Source of the DNA: Taibaiella sp.
GTDB taxonomy: Bacteria > Bacteroidota > Bacteroidia > Chitinophagales > Chitinophagaceae
Reading direction: 5' to 3'
NCBI GenBank assembly: GCA_021740995.1
Contig: JAIOYR010000003.1
Location: 1 to 64,000, forward strand
Length of the DNA: 64,000 nt
The translations under genes were made by a program, and so were the position numbers. Of this stretch, positions 20,025 through 29,006 are shown one piece after another (position 1 is the first letter of the stretch; each line of letters opens with the position of its first letter). The notes under the pieces were generated by a model. It was not told the origin of the DNA. It worked only from the letters and a program-made list of their open reading frames with translations, and did not search any database.

Positions 20025-21713
20025 ATGAAAGACTTCTCAAATGCAATTATAGAATGTGTACCCAACTTCAGTGAGGGGTGCGATATGAATATCATCAGGC
20101 AGATAACTGATGAAATTGAAAAAGTAGATGGTGTGCGCCTGCTGGATGTAGACCCCGGAAAGGCTACCAACCGCACAGTAGTTACATTTGTAGGTAACCC
20201 CTATGCTGTTATAGATGCGGCATACCTTGCAATAAAAAAAGCAGGCGAGCTCATAGATATGCGCAATCATACTGGCGAGCATCCGCGTATGGGTGCTACC
20301 GATGTATGTCCACTTATACCGATTTCAGGTATTACTATGGAAGAGACAGTTGAGTTTGCCCGTCGACTGGGTGAGCGGGTAGGAAACGAAGCAGACATAC
20401 CTGTATATTTGTATGAATATGCTGCTACTGCCGATTACAGACGCAACCTTGCCGAAATCCGCAGCGGCGAATACGAGGGCCTTGCAGCTAAGATCACCAG
20501 AGAAGAATGGAAGCCGGATTATGGTAATGCCATTTTTAATGCACAAAGCGGTGCCACGGTAATTGGTGCAAGAGACTTCCTGATAGCTTATAATGTTAAC
20601 CTCAATACCACATCTACTCGTCGTGCCAATGCAGTTGCTTTCGATATAAGAGAGAAGGGCCGGCAGAAAAAAGATGAGAAGGGTAAAGTGTTAAAGGGTA
20701 CTGACGGAGAGGCTATTTGGGAACCAGGGTTGCTGAAAAACGTAAAAGCTATAGGTTGGTTTATAGAAGAGTATGGTGTAGCACAGATTTCCATCAACCT
20801 CACCAATATGAATACAACTCCGCTACACGTGGTGTTCGATACGGCATGTGAGCGTGCTTCAGCCAGAGGCATGCGGGTGACAGGCAGTGAGCTGGTAGGG
20901 CTGGTGCCACTGCAGGCAATGCTGGAGGCGGGTAAATACTTCCTGCTAAAGCAGCAGCGTAGCATAGGCGTGAGCGAGGCAGAACTGGTGCGGATAGCCG
21001 TGAAGTCGCTGGGGCTCGATGAGTTGGCTCCCTTCGACCCGCAAAAGAAAATAATAGAATATCAGTTGCAGGATAAAGGCGCTAAGAAGTTGGTAGATAT
21101 GACGGTAACCCGCTTTGCACAGGAGACAGCCAGTGAGTCGCCTGCACCCGGCGGTGGTTCCGTATCTGCTTTATGTGGTGCTATGGGAGCCTCATTGGGA
21201 ACGATGGTTGCCAATCTTTCTTCACATAAGAAAGGATGGGATCACCGCTGGAAAGAGTTTAGCGACCATGCTGCAGAGGGGCAGGCATTGATAAAAGAGA
21301 TGCTCTATCTGATTGATGAAGATACCAATTCGTTTAATGCTATTATGGCTGCATTTGGTATGCCCAAGGCTACTGATGCTGAAAAAACAGCTCGCAAAGC
21401 AGCCATTGAAGCCGCTACCATTTATGCCATCAAGATTCCTTTCCGTACTATGGAAGTAGCGCTATTGTCTATGGACCTGGCAATACAGATGGCAGCAAAA
21501 GGCAACCCTAATAGTGTGAGCGATGCCGGTGTAGGTGCGCTGTGTGCGAGAACCGCCATAAAAGGCTGTTACCTTAATGTTCGCATTAACGCACAAGACC
21601 TGAAAGAACACCCGGAAGTAAAGCCTTTGCTGGCTCAGGCAGAAGTGATAAACGCTGCCGCAGACGAAAAAGAAAAAGAAGCATGGAATATTGTCCTTGC
21701 TGCAATGAAGTAG
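20025..21713 (+). CDS. ftcD: Bifunctional glutamate formimidoyltransferase / formimidoyl-THF cyclodeaminase
   Basis: 562 residues. In histidine breakdown it moves the formimino group from N-formimino-L-glutamate to tetrahydrofolate, then releases ammonia to give 5,10-methenyl-THF. The transferase domain spans about residues 1-330: IIECVPNFSEG at the start, and the active-site region NHTGEHPRMGATDVCP. The cyclodeaminase domain (FTCD_C) starts near 360 (ESPAPGGGSVSALCGAMGASLG). The two-domain architecture is the same as in animals and many Bacteroidota. No other hut genes are in the window, so it is transcribed alone from the promoter at 19998. Confidence 0.96.
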   Translation: MKDFSNAIIECVPNFSEGCDMNIIRQITDEIEKVDGVRLLDVDPGKATNRTVVTFVGNPYAVIDAAYLAIKKAGELIDMRNHTGEHPRMGATDVCPLIPISGITMEETVEFARRLGERVGNEADIPVYLYEYAATADYRRNLAEIRSGEYEGLAAKITREEWKPDYGNAIFNAQSGATVIGARDFLIAYNVNLNTTSTRRANAVAFDIREKGRQKKDEKGKVLKGTDGEAIWEPGLLKNVKAIGWFIEEYGVAQISINLTNMNTTPLHVVFDTACERASARGMRVTGSELVGLVPLQAMLEAGKYFLLKQQRSIGVSEAELVRIAVKSLGLDELAPFDPQKKIIEYQLQDKGAKKLVDMTVTRFAQETASESPAPGGGSVSALCGAMGASLGTMVANLSSHKKGWDHRWKEFSDHAAEGQALIKEMLYLIDEDTNSFNAIMAAFGMPKATDAEKTARKAAIEAATIYAIKIPFRTMEVALLSMDLAIQMAAKGNPNSVSDAGVGALCARTAIKGCYLNVRINAQDLKEHPEVKPLLAQAEVINAAADEKEKEAWNIVLAAMK

Positions 21714-21717
21714 GGCG

Positions 21718-21753
21718 TGGAATCTGGAATTTGGAATTTTAAATCTGGAATTT
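21718..21753. repeat. GGAATTT iterons in a convergent intergenic gap
   Basis: TCTGGAATTT and GGAATTT units repeat four times between the converging stops of ftcD and the next gene. The inner sequence GGAATTTGGAATTT is the exact reverse complement of the AAATTCCAAATTCC at 56481-56494. Confidence 0.7.
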
Positions 21754-21757
21754 CCCC

Positions 21758-22840
21758 TTAGTACTCCTCTCCTTTATAAAAAACACGAAACAGATTTTGA
21801 CCTAGCTGGTACTGGATTACATCATAGTTCAGTTGCCAGTTGGTCAGTTCTGCGTTTGTTACATCATAGATTTCCCCCTCAGAGAAAAGGCGCAGCGTAT
21901 TGCCAAAGTTAACATACGCAAGGGAGTTGTATTGAATAACCATATTGGTAGGGTAGTAGTTATCTACAGTTGTTACTTCGCCCTTGTAGAACACTTTGAG
22001 CATATTGCTCTGATCCTTGAACGCCACTATGTTATCTACCACCTGATAATTGCCACTCATAAAGCCCACAGAACGGGCGCTGTCTGCATAAAATATCTTG
22101 AAGTAACCATCTGCGGTTACATAGGCTACTACATTATCTCCTGCCTTGTAAGATTTAGGTGGGAAATCATCCAGCAGAAACGTTTTCCCATTATGAAATA
22201 CCTTGAATTTACGGTCTATATCTACATAGGCTACTGTATTACGACCCACTTCAAATCCACTTACCGGGTAGTCCTCCTGCGACAGTAACTCGCCATGAAA
22301 GAATATCTTGAATTGATTGGCGAAATTATTATAAGCTATGATATTGTCTGTAACCTTTATACTGGAAAGAGAGCTGTCAGAAAAATAGCTTTCTATATTG
22401 TGAATTTTGCCGCCATAGTATGCCTTGTATGCCCCTTTGTAGCTGTCTAGAAAGAGGATAAGACTGTCTGCAATAAAATACTGGTCACATACGCCGGTGA
22501 GGTTTTTTATAACACCATTATCAAAAACGTTCAGTGATTTCTGATTTAGAAACGCCACCAGATTGTCTGTTGCAAAATAAGAGTTGGTAAAACCAATATT
22601 AACCGGTGTTACCCTATTGTTATGATAGATTTTAAACGAGCGGGAGTTGTCAAGATAGGGTATAGCTGTCCTGCCTATTTTCATGTCAGTGGGTGTGAGG
22701 AAGTCTATTTTTCTGGTCATTCCTTTATCCCATACTATTACCTGATTTTGGTTATCTACATACGATGCCAGTTGCGCAAAAGCACAAGGTGATCCTGTAA
22801 CAAACATAAACAAGCTGAAAAGCAATGGCCGCATAAGCAA
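21758..22840 (-). CDS. Secreted repeat protein of unknown family (propeller-like)
   Basis: 360 residues, not recognised. A signal peptide (residues 1-22, ending CAFAQ) is followed by about nine and a half copies of a 33-38-residue unit with the pattern DNIVAYxDxxxxFKVFYxGExxxxDxYxxxxxxxG (for example DNIVAFKDQSNMLKVFYKGE, NTVAYVDIDRKFKVFHNGK). Each unit looks like three or four beta strands, so a beta-propeller or closed solenoid is the natural guess. No T9SS domain and no lipobox, so it is probably periplasmic. It is convergent with ftcD and has no obvious operon partner. Confidence 0.75.
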   Translation of the reverse strand: MLMRPLLFSLFMFVTGSPCAFAQLASYVDNQNQVIVWDKGMTRKIDFLTPTDMKIGRTAIPYLDNSRSFKIYHNNRVTPVNIGFTNSYFATDNLVAFLNQKSLNVFDNGVIKNLTGVCDQYFIADSLILFLDSYKGAYKAYYGGKIHNIESYFSDSSLSSIKVTDNIIAYNNFANQFKIFFHGELLSQEDYPVSGFEVGRNTVAYVDIDRKFKVFHNGKTFLLDDFPPKSYKAGDNVVAYVTADGYFKIFYADSARSVGFMSGNYQVVDNIVAFKDQSNMLKVFYKGEVTTVDNYYPTNMVIQYNSLAYVNFGNTLRLFSEGEIYDVTNAELTNWQLNYDVIQYQLGQNLFRVFYKGEEY

Positions 22841-23309
22841 GGTTATTTTTGGTGAATTTAGGGATTTATCATGAAAGTATTTGTCATACTATGGCCTATG
22901 TACGTGAAGTGATGTGAAAAATAGCAAAACGAAGCAGTAATTTCGGAAGTATTTTTCTGGGTAATTTAAGTCCTGATCCCTTAACTATTCTGCGATATAA
23001 TAGTGAATGCCAATAAGATGTGCGTACAGTAGCCTGTACGTTTTTAATTGCAGCAAAACTATCTTGATGATAGACTGTAAAGCTGTTCGAAACATAAATT
23101 CCGTAAATCAAACAGTTTCACAGACGGGCTGTTTGAGTTCATGAGCTGTATAATATTGCTTTGAATATGCTGTTTGTTATTTTTATTTCATTTTTTGAGC
23201 TTTCTGATATTAGGGTATAAATACTGTTGATGTCTTTTTGTATTTGGCTGGTTTACCTTTACAGAAATATTAGTGATATAACGTGCTATTCAAATAACTG
23301 GTTTTCATA
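22841..23309. other. Divergent intergenic region (469 bases)
   Basis: A/T-rich spacer between two divergent genes. I see only a 7-bp inverted repeat (CAAACAG 23109-23115 with CTGTTTG 23129-23135) and imperfect promoter-like text near 23240-23261. No credible coding sequence or RNA gene. Confidence 0.5.
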
Positions 23310-24143
23310 ATGAAATATTGCACAATATTTAGTACTGTTTTGATTACTGTGGCACTACTGGCATGTGGTGAGGTGGTGGGTGTGCCCGAAAAATCACCTG
23401 AAAAACCAAAAACTATGGATACAACAATGAATAAAATGCGGGTAGAGATATGGAGTGATGTGATGTGCCCGTTTTGCTATATAGGTAAGCGGAAATTTGA
23501 ACAGGCACTTGCTGCGTTTCCGCACAAAGACAAGATAGCGATAACATGGAAAAGCTTTGAGCTGAACCCGGGACTGAAAACTGACCCTTCTAAAACGCTT
23601 GTAGATTATCTTGCGGAAAACAAAGGTATATCCCGAAAGGAAGCGCAGGGTATGATGGACTATGCTGCAGGAATGGCTGCAAAAGTTGGGCTGGAATATC
23701 ATTTTGAAAAAGCAGTTGTTGCCAATTCATTTAATGCCCACAGGTTCTCTCACTTTGCGAAGCAAAATGGCAAACAAAATGAGGTTGAGGAGCTATTGTT
23801 TCATGCTTATTTCACGCTGGGCCAAAATACAGATGATATGAATGTGCTGTTGCAGATAGGCGCTGATGCTGGACTGGATGGGGCTGCGCTAAAAGCTGCA
23901 ATGAATAGTAGTGCATATGCCGATGATGTAAAACGCGATGAAAATGAGGCGCAAAGGCTGGGTATAAATGGGGTGCCGTTTTTTCTCTTCGACAGAAAGA
24001 TGGCGGTATCTGGTGCGCAGGATAGTCAGATATTTGCCCGGGCATTAGACCAGGCTTATGCCGCATGGAGCAAGGCCCAAGGCGATACAATAATAACGAT
24101 AGCAGATGGTAAAGTATGCACACCTGATGGGAAATGCGAGTAG
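23310..24143 (+). CDS. DsbA-family (FrnE-like) thiol oxidoreductase, lipoprotein form
   Basis: 277 residues. The C-terminal 235 residues form a FrnE/DsbA-like domain: RVEIWSDVMCPFCYIGKRKF with a CPFC redox site, the inserted helical domain, and the cis-Pro loop NGVPFFLFD. Most FrnE proteins are cytoplasmic, but here a 35-residue leader with lipobox LLAC (Cys19) comes first, so the protein should be lipid-anchored in the envelope. A start at the internal Met near residue 40 would give a cytoplasmic form, but the leader's classic n-h-lipobox layout argues for export. Possible role: disulfide chemistry in the periplasm. Confidence 0.85.
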   Translation: MKYCTIFSTVLITVALLACGEVVGVPEKSPEKPKTMDTTMNKMRVEIWSDVMCPFCYIGKRKFEQALAAFPHKDKIAITWKSFELNPGLKTDPSKTLVDYLAENKGISRKEAQGMMDYAAGMAAKVGLEYHFEKAVVANSFNAHRFSHFAKQNGKQNEVEELLFHAYFTLGQNTDDMNVLLQIGADAGLDGAALKAAMNSSAYADDVKRDENEAQRLGINGVPFFLFDRKMAVSGAQDSQIFARALDQAYAAWSKAQGDTIITIADGKVCTPDGKCE

Positions 24144-24216
24144 TGTACAAAGCTCTGATGCTACAGCTGCAAAGAAAAGCTAATTGATAATGGTATAGGA
24201 GTTCCTGATTTGGATA

Positions 24217-26727
24217 TTAAACTGCATGACCTTCTGATCTTCTTTTATACCATTTTACTACTTCAAACCAAAGCACAGATGCACTTCCGAAAAGTATACT
24301 GATTAATAACATGCCACTGCTGAGCTTAGCAAATCCGAAAAATGTTGCGAATGGTTTTATGTAAAGCAGCATAGCGGTAATGACAACGGTACTGGCGATA
24401 ATTATAGGCACCAGACTATTCTTGTAGCGAAGGGTAGTAAGGATTGAATAATGAAAGGAGCGATTAATGAGCGTAAGGAATATATTTGCGGCTATCAGTG
24501 TTGTAAATACCATAGTGCGTGTAACCGGCAGGTCATAATCCTGATGTACAGCATACTGATATACTGATAATGTACCGCAGGTGATGATAAGCCCCTGCAC
24601 TACACTGGTGGTCAGTTCTTTCCAGCTGAAAAATGTGGTGGTGTAAGGTCTGGGGCGGCGAAGCATGGTGTTTTCTTCCATTGGTTCATTTTCGTAAATG
24701 ATGGAGCAGGTAGGACCCATTATCAGCTCCAGAAAAATGACATGTAGGGGTGAGAAGATATTAGGGTACAGCCATCCCAGAGCCAAAGGAATAAAGACAG
24801 TGAGTATTATAGGGATATGAATGGAGATAATGTACTGTATTGCTTTTTTCAGATTGTTGTAGATTTTTCTTCCCATTGCCACCGCATCCACCATCTTTGA
24901 CAGGTCGTCTTCCTGCAGAATAAGGGAAGCAGCCTGTTTAGCAATCTCCGTACCTTTTTTACCCATTGCTATACCTATATGGGCTGCCTTTAGGGCAGGT
25001 CCATCGTTTACGCCATCGCCCGTCATTGCTACTATTTCATTTTGAGCTTTCAGAGCGTTGATAATCTTCAGTTTTGCATCGGGGAACATGCGGGTAAAAA
25101 TGTTTGTTTTGGATACACAATCTGCCAGTTCCTGCTCATTTAGTTTCATCAGCTCATCGCCGGTAATACTTTTTTCATACCCTCGAAAGCCAATTTGCTG
25201 TGCAATCGCATTGGTAGTAATGGCGTTGTCGCCGGTTACAATTTTTACGGCTATACCTGCATTGTAGAAGCTTTCGAGTACGTTTTGTATGTTCTTTTTC
25301 GGTGGGTCATAAAATGCAACTATACCTTTGAATTTTAGTTTGAAATCCTGTTGTTTTTCCGGGAAATCGGAGCCTATATAATCTGATTCGCCTACACCCA
25401 GCAACCTATAGCCCAGTGATGCCATTCTATTTATTGCGTTCTCTGCATGCTGCCTTTCTTCGTCTGTTAAGTTTGCAATGTTCATTATAGCCTCAGGCGC
25501 ACCCTTGCAGGCTATTATTCTATCGTGTTGTTCGTTTTCAAAGATATGGGTCATCATGGGCGGCTTGCCTTCCAATGGGTATTCATGTACTATCTTGTAG
25601 CCAGGTCTGTTATCGATATCTGTGTATTTAGTATAAGCATTGTGAAGGGCTACTTCCATTGGGTCGAAGGGGATTGGCTCACTGGCCCACATGGCTATGT
25701 TTATCAGTTCCAACTCTTCTGCTCCAGGTGCTGTCTTCAGGTCAGATATTGTATTGGAAGAGCTTACAAACACCCGTGCCAATGTCATTTTGTTTTCGGT
25801 AATTGTGCCGGTTTTATCGGTGCATATTACAGTAGCACTACCCAGTGTTTCTACTGTTTTCATTTGCTTTACCACTATCCCGGTCTTCATAAGCCTGTAA
25901 GCACCCAGTGCCATGAATGTGGTAAATGCCACCGGTATTTCTTCGGGCAGAATACTCATGGCTAATGTGAGGGCTTTAAGTAGACTATCCAGCACATCCG
26001 CAGAGCGGATATAGTTTATAAGCCAGACAATCACAAAAACGGCGGAACCGCCAATAACCATTTTTTTAACGAAGTTGTTTATCTTCTGCTCCAGAGGGGT
26101 CTTTTCTTCCTGAATTTGCTCTATGCTTTTTCCTATTTTTCCCAGTCTGGTATCGTTGCCTATGGCTACAACCCGGGCCACGGCAAGGCCACTTGCTACG
26201 CTGGTGCCGTTATAGATGGTGCTATCTTCTTTCGAGGTGTCTTTGAAAACAGGAAAGGACTCTCCGGTAAGTATAGACTCATTTACAGAAAAATCGTTTG
26301 AACTGATGATAACAGCATCGGCAGCTATTGCAGTGCCTTCTTCGGCTACAAGGCTATCGCCTATCACCAGCTCTTCACTTTTAATTTCTTGTATAATGCC
26401 ATCCCTGATTACCTTGGCATTTGGTTGAATGATGTTTTTTAGTTTGTCCAGAGCGTTTCTGCTTCTCGAATCCTGAAAGAGCGAAATACCTGATATCACT
26501 ACTATGGCTGATACCAGAAAAATGCCATCGCCTGTGTTGCCTACTATAAAGTATATAGATGAAGTGACTAACAACAGCAGTATCATGGGCTCCTTAGCCA
26601 GACTTTTCACAGCAGCTAATAATCCATTTTCTTTTTTAAAAGATAGTTGATTGCTGCCATACTTTGCTCTCGCTTCCAGTACCTGTTTGGTGTTAAGGCC
26701 CTTTTCGGTTAGGTTGTTTTCTTGCAT
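24217..26727 (-). CDS. P2-like cation P-type ATPase with altered ion-site residues
   Basis: 836 residues. All catalytic motifs are present: TGES (about residue 155), the phosphorylated Asp in ICTDKTGTITEN, KGAPEA nucleotide site, and MTGDGVNDGPALK. Helix count and length fit P2-type pumps. The ion path differs from Ca2+ pumps: M4 reads PEEIPVAF rather than PEGLP, M5 reads SIHIPI where SERCA has SNVGE, and M6 reads LELIMGP where SERCA has VNLVTDG. The transported ion therefore cannot be assumed to be calcium. It lies 66 bases after the NYN protein gene on the same strand and may be co-transcribed. Confidence 0.9.
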   Translation of the reverse strand: MQENNLTEKGLNTKQVLEARAKYGSNQLSFKKENGLLAAVKSLAKEPMILLLLVTSSIYFIVGNTGDGIFLVSAIVVISGISLFQDSRSRNALDKLKNIIQPNAKVIRDGIIQEIKSEELVIGDSLVAEEGTAIAADAVIISSNDFSVNESILTGESFPVFKDTSKEDSTIYNGTSVASGLAVARVVAIGNDTRLGKIGKSIEQIQEEKTPLEQKINNFVKKMVIGGSAVFVIVWLINYIRSADVLDSLLKALTLAMSILPEEIPVAFTTFMALGAYRLMKTGIVVKQMKTVETLGSATVICTDKTGTITENKMTLARVFVSSSNTISDLKTAPGAEELELINIAMWASEPIPFDPMEVALHNAYTKYTDIDNRPGYKIVHEYPLEGKPPMMTHIFENEQHDRIIACKGAPEAIMNIANLTDEERQHAENAINRMASLGYRLLGVGESDYIGSDFPEKQQDFKLKFKGIVAFYDPPKKNIQNVLESFYNAGIAVKIVTGDNAITTNAIAQQIGFRGYEKSITGDELMKLNEQELADCVSKTNIFTRMFPDAKLKIINALKAQNEIVAMTGDGVNDGPALKAAHIGIAMGKKGTEIAKQAASLILQEDDLSKMVDAVAMGRKIYNNLKKAIQYIISIHIPIILTVFIPLALGWLYPNIFSPLHVIFLELIMGPTCSIIYENEPMEENTMLRRPRPYTTTFFSWKELTTSVVQGLIITCGTLSVYQYAVHQDYDLPVTRTMVFTTLIAANIFLTLINRSFHYSILTTLRYKNSLVPIIIASTVVITAMLLYIKPFATFFGFAKLSSGMLLISILFGSASVLWFEVVKWYKRRSEGHAV

Positions 26728-26793
26728 ATTGTTTCAGACGTAATACTCAAACCGACGCAGAGCGGCAATAACAAAGTGAACCTCACCAGGGGA

Positions 26794-27636
26794 TTATGCC
26801 TTCAGCACGGGTGCTGCTTTTGCTTCTTTTTTTGATTTTGGTGGTCGTTTCTTTTTTTCAGGTTTTGCAGCGGGTTTTACCTTTACATATACGTGCTTTA
26901 TGTTTCCATTGCCTTTGTCGGTCAGGCGTTCGTCCAACTCAAATGCACCGGTACTTTTGAGCAGCAGTGCCAGTTTTTTATATCCATAGTTACGCGGGTC
27001 GAAGTCAGGTTGCTTTTTCAGTATCAGGTTACCTACCTCTCCCAGAAAAGCCCATCCTGTTTCATCGGCCATATCGGTGATAGAGGTCGATATAAGTTCT
27101 ATAAGCTTGCTATCCGTTTTCTGAATCTGCGTGCTGCTTTCGGTTTCCGGTACTACGACTTCTTTGTCGGCTACTACTGTTGCTTTTGGTTTGGGGGCTT
27201 TTAGTATTTCTATGTATATAAACTTGTCACAGGCTACTATAAAGGGTTCGGGTGTTTTCTTCTCGCCCATACCTATTATTTTCATGCCTGCCTCCCTCAG
27301 CCTGAGTGCCAGCCGGGTAAAGTCGCTATCGCTGGATATGAGGCAGAAACCATCTACTCTGCCGGTGTACAGTATATCCATGGCGTCTATTATCATGGCT
27401 GAGTCCGATGCGTTCTTGCCCTGTGTATAACTATACTGCTGGATTGGGGTAATTGCGTTTTCGAGCAGCAGGTTTTTCCAGCGGGTAACGTGTGGCTTGG
27501 TCCAGTCGGCATATATGCGCTTGAAGGTAGGAGTGCCATACTTGGCTATCTCTTCCATCATTTCCTTTATGTTAGCAGAGGGTACGTTTTCTGCATCAAT
27601 AAGAACGGCTAGCCGCAATTCTACGTTGGTTTGCAT
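26794..27636 (-). CDS. NYN (PIN-like) domain protein with C-terminal LOTUS/OST-HTH domain
   Basis: 280 residues. The N-terminal NYN nuclease-like domain (residues 7-145) has the acidic residues in LIDAENV, ASDSAMIIDAMD and SSDSDFTRLA. An OST-HTH/LOTUS RNA-binding domain follows (about 180-250, GWAFLGEVGNLILKKQPDFDP). The tail (255-280) is very Lys/Ala/Pro-rich. Members of this LabA/DUF88 group are thought to act on RNA; the target is unknown. A promoter element at 27702-27709 precedes it, and the P-type ATPase follows on the same strand. Confidence 0.85.
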   Translation of the reverse strand: MQTNVELRLAVLIDAENVPSANIKEMMEEIAKYGTPTFKRIYADWTKPHVTRWKNLLLENAITPIQQYSYTQGKNASDSAMIIDAMDILYTGRVDGFCLISSDSDFTRLALRLREAGMKIIGMGEKKTPEPFIVACDKFIYIEILKAPKPKATVVADKEVVVPETESSTQIQKTDSKLIELISTSITDMADETGWAFLGEVGNLILKKQPDFDPRNYGYKKLALLLKSTGAFELDERLTDKGNGNIKHVYVKVKPAAKPEKKKRPPKSKKEAKAAPVLKA

Positions 27637-27701
27637 GTATTAGGTTTTTAGCAGTAATGGTTTTGTAGTATGATCCGGCAGATAGGGTAGCAGATACAAT
27701 A

Positions 27702-27709
27702 CAAATGTA
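27702..27709 (-). promoter_or_regulatory. -7 promoter element TACATTTG (minus strand)
   Basis: A perfect TAnnTTTG on the minus strand, 66 bases before the NYN gene start. Confidence 0.45.
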
Positions 27710-27865
27710 CATGGTTATGATAATAGTGTTTGTAAATATATTGTGTTGCGATTAGCTGTAAGTTCATTTGTAGGTTTTCGGTGGCCCCATTTTACCTCAT
27801 TTATTGTCTCTGGTTAAAATATGTATAAAACACCCAAGCCAATAGAGGTGTTTGTTGTTTTTAGT

Positions 27866-27873
27866 TACATTTG
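27866..27873 (+). promoter_or_regulatory. -7 promoter element TACATTTG for exbB
   Basis: A perfect TAnnTTTG 20 bases before the ATG at 27893. It lies inside the longer open frame that starts at 27821 and thereby supports the shorter ExbB. Confidence 0.6.
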
Positions 27874-27892
27874 CTTAGTCCAAACGAAGCAC

Positions 27893-28591
27893 ATGACATT
27901 ACTATCTGTTTTACTGTTACAAGCCGATACCGCTATAAGTGGTGTAGCAGACGCTGCGGCTGTTGCTGCCGTAGAAAAAATATCTCTATTCAACCTGCTC
28001 ATGGAGGGTGGCGCTCTGATGATACCGCTACTGCTGTGCTCTATACTTATGGTGTATGTGTTTGTAGAACGGCTGATGACTATAAGAAAGGCATCGGCGG
28101 TAGATCCTACTCTGATGGTGCGGATACAGCAGGCGGTAGATACCGGTAACACTGCCGCAGCTATAGCTGCCTGCAAGGGCAATAATACGCCTGTAGCCAG
28201 AGTGCTCGAAAAAGGTATAAAACGCATAGGCAAGCCTATAGACTATATAGAAAAGTCTATGGAAAGTACCGGCAGACTGGAGGTGTACCAACTGGAAAAG
28301 AATCTTTCTATATTATCAACCATTGCAGGTATAGCGCCTATATTCGGTTTTTTGGGTACCATAGCCGGGATGATTATCCTGTTCTTCAATGTGCAGCACC
28401 AGGGCTTTTCGCTGGAGACTATAGCTGGTGGTATCTATACCAAGATGGTGACATCGGCAGTAGGGCTTATCATCGGTCTTCTGGCTTATGTGGGTTATGC
28501 CTACCTGAATGCTAAAATTAATAAGGCAGTAAATCAGATAGAGGCGGCATCAGTAGAGTTTTTGGATAGTATACAACAACCTAACAACTAA
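27893..28591 (+). CDS. exbB: MotA/TolQ/ExbB proton channel protein
   Basis: 232 residues. ExbB forms the pentameric proton channel that energises TonB. Three membrane helices: about residues 35-55 (GGALMIPLLLCSILMVYVFVERL), 130-155 (APIFGFLGTIAGMIILFF) and 170-195 (MVTSAVGLIIGLLAYVGYAYL). The GTIAGM and TKMVTSAVGLIIGL motifs are typical. An upstream frame to 27821 is open, but the promoter element at 27866 makes ATG 27893 the better start. exbD follows after 10 bases. Confidence 0.93.
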   Translation: MTLLSVLLLQADTAISGVADAAAVAAVEKISLFNLLMEGGALMIPLLLCSILMVYVFVERLMTIRKASAVDPTLMVRIQQAVDTGNTAAAIAACKGNNTPVARVLEKGIKRIGKPIDYIEKSMESTGRLEVYQLEKNLSILSTIAGIAPIFGFLGTIAGMIILFFNVQHQGFSLETIAGGIYTKMVTSAVGLIIGLLAYVGYAYLNAKINKAVNQIEAASVEFLDSIQQPNN

Positions 28592-28601
28592 GCTAGAGCA
28601 A

Positions 28602-29006
28602 ATGAATATCAAAAGACGTTTGGCTCACGACCCTCAGGGACATTCATCGGCATTGAACGACATACTGTTCATATTGCTGTTGTTTTTCTTGATCATATCT
28701 ACTCTGGCTAACCCCAATGTGGTGAAGCTAAGTATACCTAAGGCCAAGAGTGATACCAAGGCAAAACAAACTGTAGTAGTCTCTGTAAATGATAAACAGG
28801 AGTTTTTTGTAGGTACCCGTTCTGTACCGCTCGATTCGTTGAAACCATTTATCTCGGCTGCTATAGCTAAGTCTCAGGATGCTGAGCCTACAGTGGTGAT
28901 CAATGCAGATAAACAAGCAACTGCCGATAATATAGTAGCCATAATGCGTGCTGCACACGACCTGCAATTGCGTACGGTACTGGCAGTGGAGAATAACAGC
29001 AGGTAA
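28602..29006 (+). CDS. exbD: Biopolymer transporter ExbD
   Basis: 134 residues. One N-terminal membrane helix with the essential Asp (ALNDILFILLLFFLIIST), then a periplasmic domain (VVVSVNDKQEFFVG, VVINADKQATADNIVAIM). Partners ExbB in the TonB energy module. The proteins' usual third partner, a TonB-like protein, is encoded 3.3 kb away on the other strand. Confidence 0.93.
   Translation: MNIKRRLAHDPQGHSSALNDILFILLLFFLIISTLANPNVVKLSIPKAKSDTKAKQTVVVSVNDKQEFFVGTRSVPLDSLKPFISAAIAKSQDAEPTVVINADKQATADNIVAIMRAAHDLQLRTVLAVENNSR

Noticed and set aside
22896..23111. 71-residue minus-strand frame in the spacer
   Set aside because: No start support, no similarity, no promoter at a suitable distance.
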